A stretch of DNA of 64,000 bases, taken from positions 79,872,941-79,936,940 of the forward strand of contig JAVGWX010000004.1 in NCBI GenBank assembly GCA_036924085.1. The letters are read 5' to 3'. Origin of the DNA: Ariolimax columbianus. Lineage: Eukaryota > Mollusca > Gastropoda > Stylommatophora > Arionidae. The notes beneath the pieces were generated by a model that saw only the letters and a list, made by a program, of their open reading frames with translations, was not told the origin of the DNA and ran no database searches. Within the stretch, counting starts at the first letter, position 1. The number at the start of each line of letters is the position of its first letter. Below are positions 1-8,963 of this stretch, one piece after another. The position numbers and the translations under genes are program-made.

Positions 1-148
1 ATGAGAGTACTTGGATCTGAACTTTTGGTTGTATCCTCTAATAACTTTGCCTATATTTCTGGTGTTTGAAGGTATAAATAAATAAAACAAACCACCTAAA
101 AAGTCATTTAAATTTAGTAAATTTATTGAGATTATGGTTTTATAATAA

Positions 149-2690
149 TAATAGCTGTCCATCGTTGTCGATGAGGACCGCCGACATCATCCTTGTCACA
201 GATTTCCCTGTTGGGTGTGGGTGCGCATGTGGCTGAACAGGCCAATGCGAGCACGAAAACATCTGCTACATATCGAGCACACGAGGTTTGTAGAAGGGGA
301 TGGTGTTCCCGCTGCTCGGGATTTCCGCGTCTCGCGTCTGTTCTGGGCTTTCACAACACGGTCATCTTCACCAGCAGCTACACCCGATTTGACTGCGCTT
401 CTCCAGTCAGATCTGTTTTTTGCAAGATATTCCCAGTTGTCGATGTCTATCTGGCAACTTTTTAGTGAGTCCTTCAGACCGTCTTTAAAACGTTTCTTTG
501 GGCGCCCTCTCTTGCGCCATCCCTCTCTCAGCTCGCTGTAGAGAAGCTTCTTTGGGAGCCGCTCGTCTGACATACAGACGAGGTGTCCGGCCCATCCTAG
601 TCGTGCTTTTTCTAGCAGTGCATGGATGCTGGGCATGTTAGCCCTCGAGAGAACCTCGATGTCAGTGACACGATCTTGCCATCGGATGTGGAATATTCGC
701 CTCAGGCAACCTGTGTGGAAGTGGTTTAACCTCCTTGCATGTCCAGAGTATACAGTCCAGCTTTCGCAAGCGTATAGTAGGGTTGGAATGATGGTTGCAC
801 GGTAGACTTTGAGTTTGGTCTTGACGCTGATGCCACGACGTGCCCAGACCATCGAGCGCATTCTACCAAAGGCTGTGCTAGCCTTTGCTATTCTGCTTGC
901 CACCTCATCGTCTAGGCTGACAGATCTCGACAGCGTGCTGCCCAGATATATGAATTTGTCTACGGCATTCAACGTCTGCCCGCTGACTGTAGTCTCTGGT
1001 TTTGTGTACGGCATGCCTGGTGCTGGTTGGTACATGACCTCTGTTTTTTTGGCATTTATGGTGAGGCCAAAATTTTCGCATGCGGCAGAGAACTGGTCCA
1101 TTCCAACCTGCATGTTCAGTTCTGAGTTGCTCATTAGAGCGCAGTCGTCAGCAAATACAAGTTCCCTGATTATGTCGCCAGCCACTTTGGTTTTGGCCTT
1201 CATTCTTCTGGAATTGAGTAACTTGCCATCTGTGCGGCACTTTATGGGTATTCCAAGCTCCAATGATCTGAAGGCGTCTGTCATCGTGGCCGCGAACATC
1301 ATGCTGAACAAAGTCGGGGCGAGTACACATCCTTGTTTTACTCCGTTTGATACTAGAAACGTTTTAGAGATTGCACCGCTGTCCAGTACACGAGCACACA
1401 TGCCTTCGTGTAGCTGTTTCACCATTGTTATGAACTTGTTGGGGCAGCCAAACTTAGACATTATCATCCACAGCCCTCCTCTGTTTACTGTATCAAATGC
1501 CTTTGTCAAATCAATAAATGTGGTGTACAAGGCCTGATTTTGCTCTCGACACTTCTCTTGTACTTGGCGAGCGGCAAAAATCATGTCCACTGTTCCTCTT
1601 CCGGCTCTGAATCCACATTGGCTTTCTGGGAGGTGGTGGCTTTGTTCAAGGTGTTTGTTGAGCCTGTTTAGCAGTAAGCGCGCTAGGATCTTGCCTGCTA
1701 CGGAGAGTAGCGATGTTCCACGATGATTGTCGCATTCCTGACGATTGCCTTTTCTTTTGTATAGGTGAACGATTGAGGCGTCCTTTAGCTCCTGCGGAAT
1801 TTTACCTTCAGCCCACATGTGACAGAAGAGTTCAGTGATCCTTCTGGTGAGGGATGGGCCAGCTGTCTTATATACCTCTGCTGGTATTGCATTAGCTCCT
1901 GGAGCTTTTCCTATAGATAGTGAACTGATTGCCCTGTCGACTTCCTCCTCAGTAATTACTTCATCCAACGCCAGGTTCAGTTCCACCTGCGGCATTCGCC
2001 GGATGGCCTCTTCATTTATGGACGATGGGTGGTTTAGTATTTTACAGAAGTGGTCTGCCCATCTGTCTAGAATCTGAACCTTATCTGTCAGCAGTACCCC
2101 ATCCGCACTGCGAACTGGAGTATTACTAGAGGGCTGCGGGCCGTAGAGAGCTTTCAGTGCCTCGTAAAACCGTTTGGTGTCATGACGCTCGGCGAACATC
2201 TCAATTTCGTCAGCTCTTTTGCTGAGCCAGGAGTCTTGTATCTCTCTAAGCCTTGTCTGGACAGCTTTGCGAGCAGTATTGAAGGCAGCTTTTGCTGTTG
2301 GAGATGGTGTGTCCTTCTGGTATTCCCTGTGCGCTTCATGTTTTGCATCGAGAAGGCCCTGTATTTCTATATCGTTCTCATCAAACCAGTCCTTATGCTT
2401 GCGCGTGAGTGGGCCAATGTGTTTAACAGCTGTATCGTAGAGTGTGTTTCTCAATGATGCCCAGTTCTTTTCGATGTCGTTCTTTTCAAAACGAAGCTCA
2501 GACAGTCTACCCTCAAGCTCTTCCTGGAAGCCTCCTCTCGTGGGTTCGTATTTCAACTGAGAGACATTTAGCCTCCTCGGTGGTTTCTTTCCCTGGGGGC
2601 GCATTTTGGGCTGGATCTTGAAGTTTAGCTTGGCAATGATAAGTCGATGGTCGGTCCAACATTCTGCACCACACATGCTCTTCGTTTTAT
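149..2690 (-). mobile_element. 5'-truncated RTE-like LINE with C-terminal C2H2 finger
   Basis: Element boundaries are inferred. The 3' end, at low coordinates, is a short ATT-type tail at about 149-157 after roughly 40 bp of 3' UTR. The 5' end lies just beyond the reading frame, which opens inside the tail of an APE endonuclease domain, so most of the endonuclease is missing. This is a typical product of incomplete target-primed reverse transcription. A second, shorter copy of the same family lies at 46709-47312. The clade placement (RTE-like) rests on RT motif style only. No target-site duplication was found. Confidence 0.75.
196..2676 (-). CDS. LINE reverse transcriptase, C2H2 zinc finger at C-terminus
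   Basis: An uninterrupted 826-codon frame. Residues 5-16 (ECWTDHRLIIAK) are the end of an APE-type endonuclease. The reverse transcriptase occupies about 240-620: KAPGANAIPAEVYK, the GFRAGRGTVD block, motif A FIDLTKAFD near 385, motif B GVKQGCVLAPTLF, and catalytic motif C FADD near 508. A connector with LLYACESWT and W-Q-D blocks follows, typical of RTE-like LINEs. The last ~25 residues form a C-x2-C-x12-H-x3-H finger (about 800-820). The protein would prime and copy the element's RNA at a nicked chromosomal site. Without the endonuclease domain this copy should not be autonomous. The start codon is only the first methionine in the frame. Several shorter frames on the plus strand are shadows. 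Confidence 0.88.
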   Translation of the reverse strand: MCGAECWTDHRLIIAKLNFKIQPKMRPQGKKPPRRLNVSQLKYEPTRGGFQEELEGRLSELRFEKNDIEKNWASLRNTLYDTAVKHIGPLTRKHKDWFDENDIEIQGLLDAKHEAHREYQKDTPSPTAKAAFNTARKAVQTRLREIQDSWLSKRADEIEMFAERHDTKRFYEALKALYGPQPSSNTPVRSADGVLLTDKVQILDRWADHFCKILNHPSSINEEAIRRMPQVELNLALDEVITEEEVDRAISSLSIGKAPGANAIPAEVYKTAGPSLTRRITELFCHMWAEGKIPQELKDASIVHLYKRKGNRQECDNHRGTSLLSVAGKILARLLLNRLNKHLEQSHHLPESQCGFRAGRGTVDMIFAARQVQEKCREQNQALYTTFIDLTKAFDTVNRGGLWMIMSKFGCPNKFITMVKQLHEGMCARVLDSGAISKTFLVSNGVKQGCVLAPTLFSMMFAATMTDAFRSLELGIPIKCRTDGKLLNSRRMKAKTKVAGDIIRELVFADDCALMSNSELNMQVGMDQFSAACENFGLTINAKKTEVMYQPAPGMPYTKPETTVSGQTLNAVDKFIYLGSTLSRSVSLDDEVASRIAKASTAFGRMRSMVWARRGISVKTKLKVYRATIIPTLLYACESWTVYSGHARRLNHFHTGCLRRIFHIRWQDRVTDIEVLSRANMPSIHALLEKARLGWAGHLVCMSDERLPKKLLYSELREGWRKRGRPKKRFKDGLKDSLKSCQIDIDNWEYLAKNRSDWRSAVKSGVAAGEDDRVVKAQNRRETRKSRAAGTPSPSTNLVCSICSRCFRARIGLFSHMRTHTQQGNL

Positions 2691-2967
2691 AAGGTTAGTA
2701 ATTATGCATCTTAGAATCACAGCTTTTAATTTGCTGTATTTGTGATGATGAAATCGTCCGTGTCTTCAAATAGACAACATACGTTACGGCTAATGTATTC
2801 ATCATTGATTGTGAACAAATGTGTATGATATTGTAAATAATTTGCCAATAAAGAATGTTAACTGGATCTTGGCTGTTCCAATGTTTACATTGTTATCATG
2901 GATCAAGCAATTTTCTTTGTCTTCCGCGATCGTCCTGAAAAGGGCATTGTGCCATAGTGGTTGCGAT

Positions 2968-3170
2968 ATTATTCTTCTTTTTTTTCTTCTACTTCTTATT
3001 TTTCTTCTTCTTTGGCGTTCATCTTGAAAAAGGAATTTGTGGCGCTGTGTCATAGTTTACAGATAGGCGATGATATCTGCGCATTTCGACCAGATGCATC
3101 CTGGTTTTGGCTGGTTGTACCGGGTTTGTCTTCCCACTGTGATCCCTATTTTCTTATCCAGATTATACTA
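2968..3170 (-). mobile_element. Diverged SINE(GAA) copy
   Basis: A TTC-rich stretch at 2968-3013 (the GAA tail read on the other strand) is followed by a diverged match to the SINE(GAA) body. The GTGTCATAGTTTACAG-like block, the TACCGGGTTTG block and a CTTATCCAG block occur in the same order as in the better copies at 39472-39736 and 59683-60498. It is old and probably 5' truncated. The 270 bp to its left (2697-2967) contain nothing I recognise. Confidence 0.5.
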
Positions 3171-3216
3171 GTCTTAATCTTAGTTGACCTATGCATCTAC
3201 AAGGGATTTAGCCTTT

Positions 3217-3300
3217 GTGCAGATCCCAACTCTTGTACGAGTTGGTAGTAGCTGGGTGCATTTCTCTTCTTAACAGGCTGGGCTCGAGCAGTGCTATGTT
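3217..3300 (+). repeat. Fragment of R5 dispersed repeat (GCAGGTC...TAGC type)
   Basis: Matches, with divergence, the pattern also seen at 4322-4425 (reverse), 40250-40375 (reverse), 60596-60690 and 61008-61130: a GTGCAG(G/A)TCC block, a GAGCTGG(A/T)xGTAGC-like block, then a CTTAGCGGG(C/A)-like block and GAGCAG. It is a piece of a larger dispersed repeat whose longest copies are at 40003-40375 and 60590-60912. Its class is unknown. Confidence 0.45.
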
Positions 3301-3342
3301 TTTTTAGTTTTTGTGCTGGTCTCATCTCGGTTTCCGGATTGA

Positions 3343-4180
3343 TTAAGTCTCATGCGCACGGGTTGTCCAGGCCAACTTGTTTGTTTTAGGATCGCGAGTG
3401 TTGTTCAGCTTGAGCGAATCTTGCCATCTAGTAGGGGGTCTGCCAGGTGGTCTATTTTTGCAGTGCGGGCACCACAGAGTGGCTGCTGTGCTCCAGCGTT
3501 TGTCTTTCCTTCTGACTACATGGCCAGCCCAGTGGTGCTTGGAGTTGTTGTCATGATGTATGACATCCTTGACGTGTGACAATGCCCGGATGTCACTGTT
3601 GTGTAAGCCCATCTAGCGCTGTTGCCAAAGTGATAAGCCCATGAGACGGCTCTCGAACGAGGCATGTGTTGTTTTTAGCTGGTTCTCTATAGCTCTTGTC
3701 AGAGGCCAGGTTTCACTTCCATAGCATAGCTCTGGGAGGACCAAGAAAATGTCTGCTGGCAGTCTGGTGTCTCTTGTGACATCTGCTGCTGCCTTTATTG
3801 AGTTGAAGGCACCCAGCCTGCTTGAACGTGCCTGGCAATCTCGGGCTTCTGGTTATTTTTCATATTGAGTAGGCGTCTGAGGTAGATGTATTTGTCGACA
3901 TCCTCCAGTGGTGTATCGTTTAGGGACACGGGGATGGGCTCCGCAAAAAGGTTGCACGTAGCCTTTGCTTTTCTATATTTATGGTGAGGCCTGCTTTCAT
4001 GCAGAGAAAAGGTTGGGCGAGATGGAGTCGCCTTGTTGTACACCTTTGTCTGTGGCGATAGTTATCGGGGCGGCCTGTTTTCGTAACTAGGAGATGGTAC
4101 ACGACCCTGGTCAGCAATAGTTTGTTGCCGCTGATGCAAGCAGTCGGCTATGAGCCATCAGCTGCTGTCAACTTTCAATG
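3343..4180 (-). pseudogene. Decayed RTE/BovB-like LINE, RT thumb to C-terminus
   Basis: Read on the minus strand from 4180 downward, shifted frames spell the RT palm-thumb edge (GLTINIEK, then VDKYIYL), a degraded middle, and the C-terminal block with DVIHHDNNSKHHWAGHVVRR, RWSTAATLW and RPPGRPPTRWQDS (3343-3612). This order is standard for RTE-like LINE C-termini. Several frameshifts and stops break it. A related but separate copy is at 62290-62990. There is no complete domain and no function is expected. Confidence 0.7.
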
Positions 4181-4321
4181 TGTTGGTCATTCATTTAGAG
4201 GATCAGCAAAACCTTCTCACTTCCTTTCTGTAACTAAATATTCAAATTCTTACATGCAAAAAAGCAAATCACAACAAAGTTATTAAAAGATAACTAGCAT
4301 TTACAATTAGCAACAGTAATT

Positions 4322-4425
4322 TAGCCTAGCCCGCTAAGCATGAAATCCTCCTCTTTGCTACATCCAGCTCATACCAAAGCTGGGACCTGCACATGGGCAT
4401 CTGTCCCTGTAGAAGTACAGGTTGA
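4322..4425 (-). repeat. R5 repeat fragment
   Basis: A reverse-orientation copy of the GCAGGTCC / GAGCTGGATGTAGC / CTTAGCGGGCTAG module, directly abutting the tRNA-type SINE that starts at about 4436. Confidence 0.45.
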
Positions 4426-4435
4426 TTAGGAGCTT

Positions 4436-4865
4436 AGGGGGTCAATGGCCTTGAGGTAAGGTGTCCGCCTCGGTGCTGGGGGCAGCGGGTTCGAATTTCA
4501 GTGGAGAACAGGATTTTTTTCACATGGATCTTCCAGTAAAGATTCCCCTTATCACTGGATAGTGAGAGGCCTCAGTGTTCAGATTCGAGCATGATAAAAA
4601 TTACTTGGCAATTGGAAAAGTAGGTCAAACAACTGCTGCTCAGACAAAATCAACTTAAAAATCTACCCAAGTTATTTGGACCTTTCCCCAGGTAGTTTGT
4701 TAAGAGCAGCCATAGATGGCCCCTAACTAGCTGCGGGTCTACTTAGCTCTAGTGTTTGAAGTCTATTAAGATGGACTGGCACAGCGGTTAAACCACCATC
4801 CAAGAAACTGGTTCATACAGACTGTAGAGACTTCTAAACCATTATAAAGACGTTAAGTTAAGAAT
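4436..4865 (+). mobile_element. tRNA-derived SINE-1, copy 1
   Basis: The 5' ~70 bp are tRNA-like. GGTAAGGTGTCCGCCTC sits where a pol III A-box region is expected, and GGTTCGAATTTC at about 4489-4500 is a good B box. A middle region and a 3' tail ending TAAAGACGTTAAGTTAAG follow. Two further copies with the same head and tail lie on the minus strand at 21507-22012 and 45666-46039. The last ~65 bp match the 3' end of the LINE fragment at 44692-45215, which suggests that LINE supplies the machinery. The 3' part lies inside the 193-bp tandem duplication annotated next. Confidence 0.7.
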
Positions 4866-5128
4866 TATTCTTGTTATGGCAAAAAAATAATTGTGAAAAT
4901 AAATTATCGAAGATAAAAAAACGAATTTTGTGTATTTAGCTCTAGTGTTTGAAGTCTATTAAGATGGACTGGCACAGCGGTTAAACCACCATCCAAGAAA
5001 CTGGTTCATACAGACTGTAGAGACTTCTAAACCATTATAAAGACGTTAAGTTAAGAATTATTCTTGTTATGGCAAAAAAATAATTGTGAAAATAAATTAT
5101 CGAAGATAAAAAAACGAATTTTGTGTAT
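4743..5128. repeat. 193-bp tandem duplication (two units)
   Basis: Units 4743-4935 and 4936-5128 appear identical by eye. Each holds about 120 bp of SINE-1 3' end plus about 70 bp of AT-rich flank containing AATAAATTATCGAAGATAAA. Perfect identity points either to a very recent duplication or to an assembly artefact. Confidence 0.85.
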
Positions 5129-5199
5129 TTATTGGTCTTGAACGCTATCATATCCCATTAAAAATAATTCCATTTTTTAAAGTTAGTTTGTGTGTGTTA

Positions 5200-5530
5200 T
5201 AGTACAAGAAGTGTTTGAAATGTGGTCTACCGTAGAATGGATAGAAAGAAGATCCAATGACAATGTACTCACTGATGTGGGTGCACAAAGACAAATATTG
5301 CAAATGATACAAAAACTTTAGTTGAATTGACTGGGTCACAATATGAGACATGAAAGTCGTCTACAGAAAATACTAGAGGAAAAGAATCAAGGGAAGAGAG
5401 GACTGAGGTGACCAAGACTCACCTTTACATCTCAGGCATGTAGGGACATTAAAGTACAAACTTATACAAAAAATGCAGAGGATGGGGTCAAATGGAGAGA
5501 CATACTAAGACAAACTCACAACCAGTCTTA
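5200..5530 (+). pseudogene. C-terminal remnant of an RTE-like LINE
   Basis: Conceptual translation with a few stops and shifts gives ERWIERRSNDNVLTDVG, then RQILQMIQKL, GHNMRHESRL, a basic EEKNQGKRGLR segment and EDGVKWRDILRQTHNQS. That is the order of the terminal connector of RTE-like LINE proteins. The last block, DGVKWRDILRQ, is the seed of the 67-bp minisatellite that follows directly. No RT catalytic core remains. Confidence 0.65.
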
Positions 5531-6278
5531 GGACTGATCAACCAGATGATGGGTCAAATGGAGAGACATACTCAGACAACCTTACAACCAGTCTCAGAAC
5601 TGATAGTCCAGTGGATATGGTTAAATGGAGAGACATGCTCAGACAACCTTACAACCAGTCTCAGAACTGATAGTCCAGTGGATATGGTTAAATGGAGAGA
5701 CATGCTCAGACAACCTTACAACCAGTCTCAGAACTGATAGTCCAGTGGATATGGTTAAATGGAGAGACATGCTCAGACAACCTTACAACCAGTCTCAGAA
5801 CTGATAGTCCAGTGGATATGGTTAAATGGAGAGACATGCTCAGACAACCTTACAACCAGTCTCAGAACTGATAGTCCAGTGGATATGGTTAAATGGAGAG
5901 ACATGCTCAGACAACCTTACAACCAGTCTCAGAACTGATAGTCCAGTGGATATGGTTAAATGGAGAGACATGCTCAGACAACCTTACAACCAGTCTCAGG
6001 CCTGATAGTCCAGTGGATATGGTTAAATGGAGAGACATGCTCAGACAACCTTACAACCAGTCTCAGGCCTGATAGTCCAGTGGATATGGTTAAATGGAGA
6101 GACATGCTCAGACAACCTTACAACCAGTCTCAGAACTGATAGTCCAGTGGATATGGTTAAATGGAGAGACATGCTCAGACAACCTTACAACCAGTCTCAG
6201 AACTGATAGTCCAGTGGATATGGTTAAATGGAGAGACATGCTCAGACAACCTTACAACCAGTCTCAGGCCTGATCAAC
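5487..6278. repeat. 67-bp minisatellite seeded by LINE C-terminus
   Basis: About eleven units of 67 bp plus a divergent first unit. Each contains TGGAGAGACATGCTCAGACA and CAGTCTCAGAACTGATAGTC. The first unit overlaps the coding end of the LINE remnant upstream. The unit length is not a multiple of three, so short ORFs across it cycle through frames and are not genes. Variants with AGGCCTGA in place of AGAACTGA cluster in the middle and at the end. Confidence 0.92.
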
Positions 6279-6295
6279 CAGACGATATAATTATA

Positions 6296-6745
6296 CAGGG
6301 TGTCCCACTTGCTATCGTTCTCCATTATAACTTTAAAACCAATGAACACAATTCAATAACATTTGACATGGACATACAAACCTTGGTGTATGAGAAACAT
6401 AATGAACTCATATCAAATGTTCAAAGTAGTTGCTATTAGCATCAAAACATGTCTGCACTTTCTTCTCCATGTTCCGAAAAGTATTTACCAACTCATCAGA
6501 ATTTACAGACTCAATTTCTCGCATAATGTTTTCTTTCAGTTCCATGAGATGCTTTGTCTTGTTGCTATTTATTTTCCCTTCCAATAGGAAGAAATCGTGT
6601 AGGGTAAGGTCAGCTTACCTTGGTGGTCAAAGTCCCTTAGAAATGACATGATCTTCAAAGAAGGTAGCAATTTCAACCATGCAGACATTTGGGGTGTGGA
6701 ATTTGGCTTCATGCTACTGAAAATAGCTAGTATGTAGTTCAACTG
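6296..6745 (-). pseudogene. DDE (Tc1/mariner-superfamily) transposase C-terminus
   Basis: Read on the minus strand with one or two shifts, the region gives a PPR-x-ADLTLHDFFL-like block, close to the PPRSPDLTPxDFFLWG block that holds the last catalytic aspartate in many DDE transposases. LMELKENIMREIESVNSDEL and a VQTCFDANSNYFEH end follow, as is usual for this superfamily's C-terminus. The 3' end of the segment carries ACAGGGTGTCCCAC (6297-6310), a common terminal-inverted-repeat motif in such elements. No opposite terminus was found. Confidence 0.6.
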
Positions 6746-6759
6746 GTTCACATGGTCAG

Positions 6760-7245
6760 GTCAAGTCATCCCGTAACTTGTGAGGTCTTTGGGGCACACA
6801 TAAAGACATTCCCACAACACCATTCCATCCCTCTCTGTCAGTCGCCGCTGCTTGTGCTTCCTCTGGTCGGAGATTGGTCCATTCTTTTATGTTGTCCTCC
6901 CACCTCCTTTTGGGATGACCTGTTCATCATCTACCATACACCTTTCTGTGTAGGATCGTTTTTTCAAGCCCATTTGATCTTGATATGTGCCCGTTCCAAG
7001 TGAGGTTCCTTCTTTTAACAGTTGTCAAGAGATCTTCAAAAGGCTCTATTACAGTTGTAATTCTTTCTCGTATTTCCTCATTTGTAACTCATTCTTTGTA
7101 CGTGATGTTTAGAAGTCTTCGGAAACATCTCATATCCAAGGCATGTATCCTCCACTCCAGATCAACTATAATTGTCAATGTCTCACAAGCATAGAGGAAT
7201 ATTGACAGGACCAATGTATGCATTAATCTGATTTTTATGCATATG
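6760..7245 (-). pseudogene. RTE-like LINE C-terminal fragment
   Basis: Minus-strand translation gives, in order, YACETLTIIVDLEWRIHALD, MRCFRRLLNI, TNEEIRERITTVIEPFEDLL, TTVKRRNLTWNGHISRS and RRWEDNIKEWT. This is a widespread LINE C-terminal block. Frameshifts and stops are present. A short match to the VKRR-K-L part recurs at 15000-15080 on the same strand. Confidence 0.75.
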
Positions 7246-7494
7246 GCTTGCTTATGGTTTACAGTGTATCCATGTCAAATTTGATTGAATTTTGCTCATT
7301 GGTTTAAAAGATAATGAGGGGCCAGCAGCGAGTTGGAGTTCCTGTAATTCGATATATACAAAATAATATAAATTTGTAAAGTGCATCTAGTTGAATTTTC
7401 TTGAATGCTGCCTTTTAAAGTTTACATCTAATTTAATATGGCATTATTAGGTTTACCTCTACACCTCACGGTAGAAGAGGAGCGACTAAGTAAG

Positions 7495-7610
7495 TATTAT
7501 TAGGTTTACAGTTAACTTAATGCAGCTTTATTAGGATTACAGCTAACATAATGCAGTCTTAATAGGTTTACAGCTAACTTAATGCAGCTTTATTAGGTTT
7601 ACAGCTAATT
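7495..7610. repeat. 31-bp tandem repeat
   Basis: About 3.5 units built on ATTAGGTTTACAGCTAACTT followed by AATGCAGCTTT. The region between 7245 and 7495 has no feature I recognise. Confidence 0.7.
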
Positions 7611-7639
7611 TCGTGGTATTTCAACATGAAAAGGTTCCT

Positions 7640-8110
7640 GTACCCTGGTCGAGTCAGTGTCAATTGTACGTGAACAGTCAGTACTTGAGTACAACAATGC
7701 TTCCCAAAATGGGGACACTGAAGAATCAAGTTGGAATATGTGAAGTTCCATTTGGGGTATGTGAAGAGGCCTGTTTGGTTCTGTGAAGATGAGTTCGGGG
7801 GGGGGGGGGGCGGCGAGGGGGGGTGTTCCATAAGATTCTTGCTGGGGTCGGTAAGGAGACCTGTTGGGGTTCATGAAGATGAATTCAGATATGGTCCATA
7901 AAGAACCCTGTTAGGGATCTGCAGAGAGTCCTGTTTGGCTCTGTAAAGAGCCTTGCTGAGGTCCTTTTAGAGTCCTATTTTTAGCTCATGGAGAGTCTTG
8001 ATAAGGTCAGTGAAGTGTCCTGTTAGGGGTCATAGACATGAGCTCTGTTTGTTTAGGTCGTAAAATGTCTATTTTGTGTCTACTAAGTATCGTGCTGGAG
8101 TTAACTAAGA
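7640..8110. repeat. Degenerate flank of the 48-bp array
   Basis: Irregular repeats based on GT(A/G)AAGAG(T/C)CCTGTT(A/T)GG-like blocks every 30-45 bp, with a G-run at 7799-7810. It grades into the regular array to the right and looks like its ancient edge. Minus-strand frames through it have no homology I recognise. Confidence 0.55.
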
Positions 8111-8760
8111 GTCTCTGTTGGAGTCTGTAAGAAATCTCGTTAGATACATAAAGTATATGGTAGGAGTCTGTAAGAAATCTCGTTGGATGCGTAAAGTATA
8201 TGGTCGGAGTCTGTAAGAAATCTCGTTGATGTATGTAAAGTATATGGATGGTCGGAGTCTGTCAGAAATCTTGTTGATGTATGTAGAATATACGGATGGT
8301 CGGAGTCTGTCAGAAATCTTGTTCATGTATGTAGAGTATATGGATGGTCGGAGTCTGTCAGAAATCTTGTTCATGTATGTAGAGTATATGGGTGGTCGGA
8401 GTCTGTCAGAAATCTTGTTGATGTATGTAGAATATACGGATGGTCGGAGTCTGTCAGAAATCTTGTTGATGTATGTAGAATATACGGATGGTCGGAGTCT
8501 GTCAGAAATCTTGTTCATGTATGTAGAGTATATGGATGGTCGGAGTATGTAAAAAATCTCGTTAGATACGTAAAGTATATGGTCCGAGTCCGTAAGAAAT
8601 CTCGTTGGATACATAAAGTATATGGTCGGAGTCTATAAGAAATCTTGTTCATGTATGTAAAGTATACGGATGGTCGGAGTCTATAAGAAATCTTGTTCAT
8701 GTATGTAGAGTATATGGATGGTCGGAGTCTGTCAGAAATCTCTTTGGAGTATGTAAAGTG
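8110..8760. repeat. 48-bp minisatellite, open in both directions
   Basis: The core of about seven 48-bp units (8236-8555) contains GATGGTCGGAGTCTGTCAGA and TGTATGTAGA(G/A)TATA. It is flanked by shorter ~41-bp variants containing TCTCGTTGGAT. Since 48 is a multiple of three, both strands stay open: minus-strand units read KISDRLRPSVYSTYIN, plus-strand units read GRSLSEILLMYVEYTD. I see no start context, signal or conserved flanking exon, so I do not call a gene. Confidence 0.85.
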
Positions 8761-8963
8761 TCTAGTTGGAGTTCATAGAGCGTCTCAGTGGGGTAGGTAA
8801 AGAGCCATGGTTTTGTCCATGGAGAATCATATTTCACGAGTAGTTTCGAACAACAACAACTCTGCATACAAAATTCAAATTTAATGGCAATATTTAGTCA
8901 TAAAGCTATAAAAACAGCTGAAGTGCGAACAATAGAACTAGTAGTCTCATACAGCCAATTCAA

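Noticed and set aside
809..1537. 242-codon plus-strand frame
   Set aside because: Antisense shadow of the LINE reverse transcriptase. Similar mirror frames at 9290-9790, 10568-11455 and 20346-20834 were dropped for the same reason.
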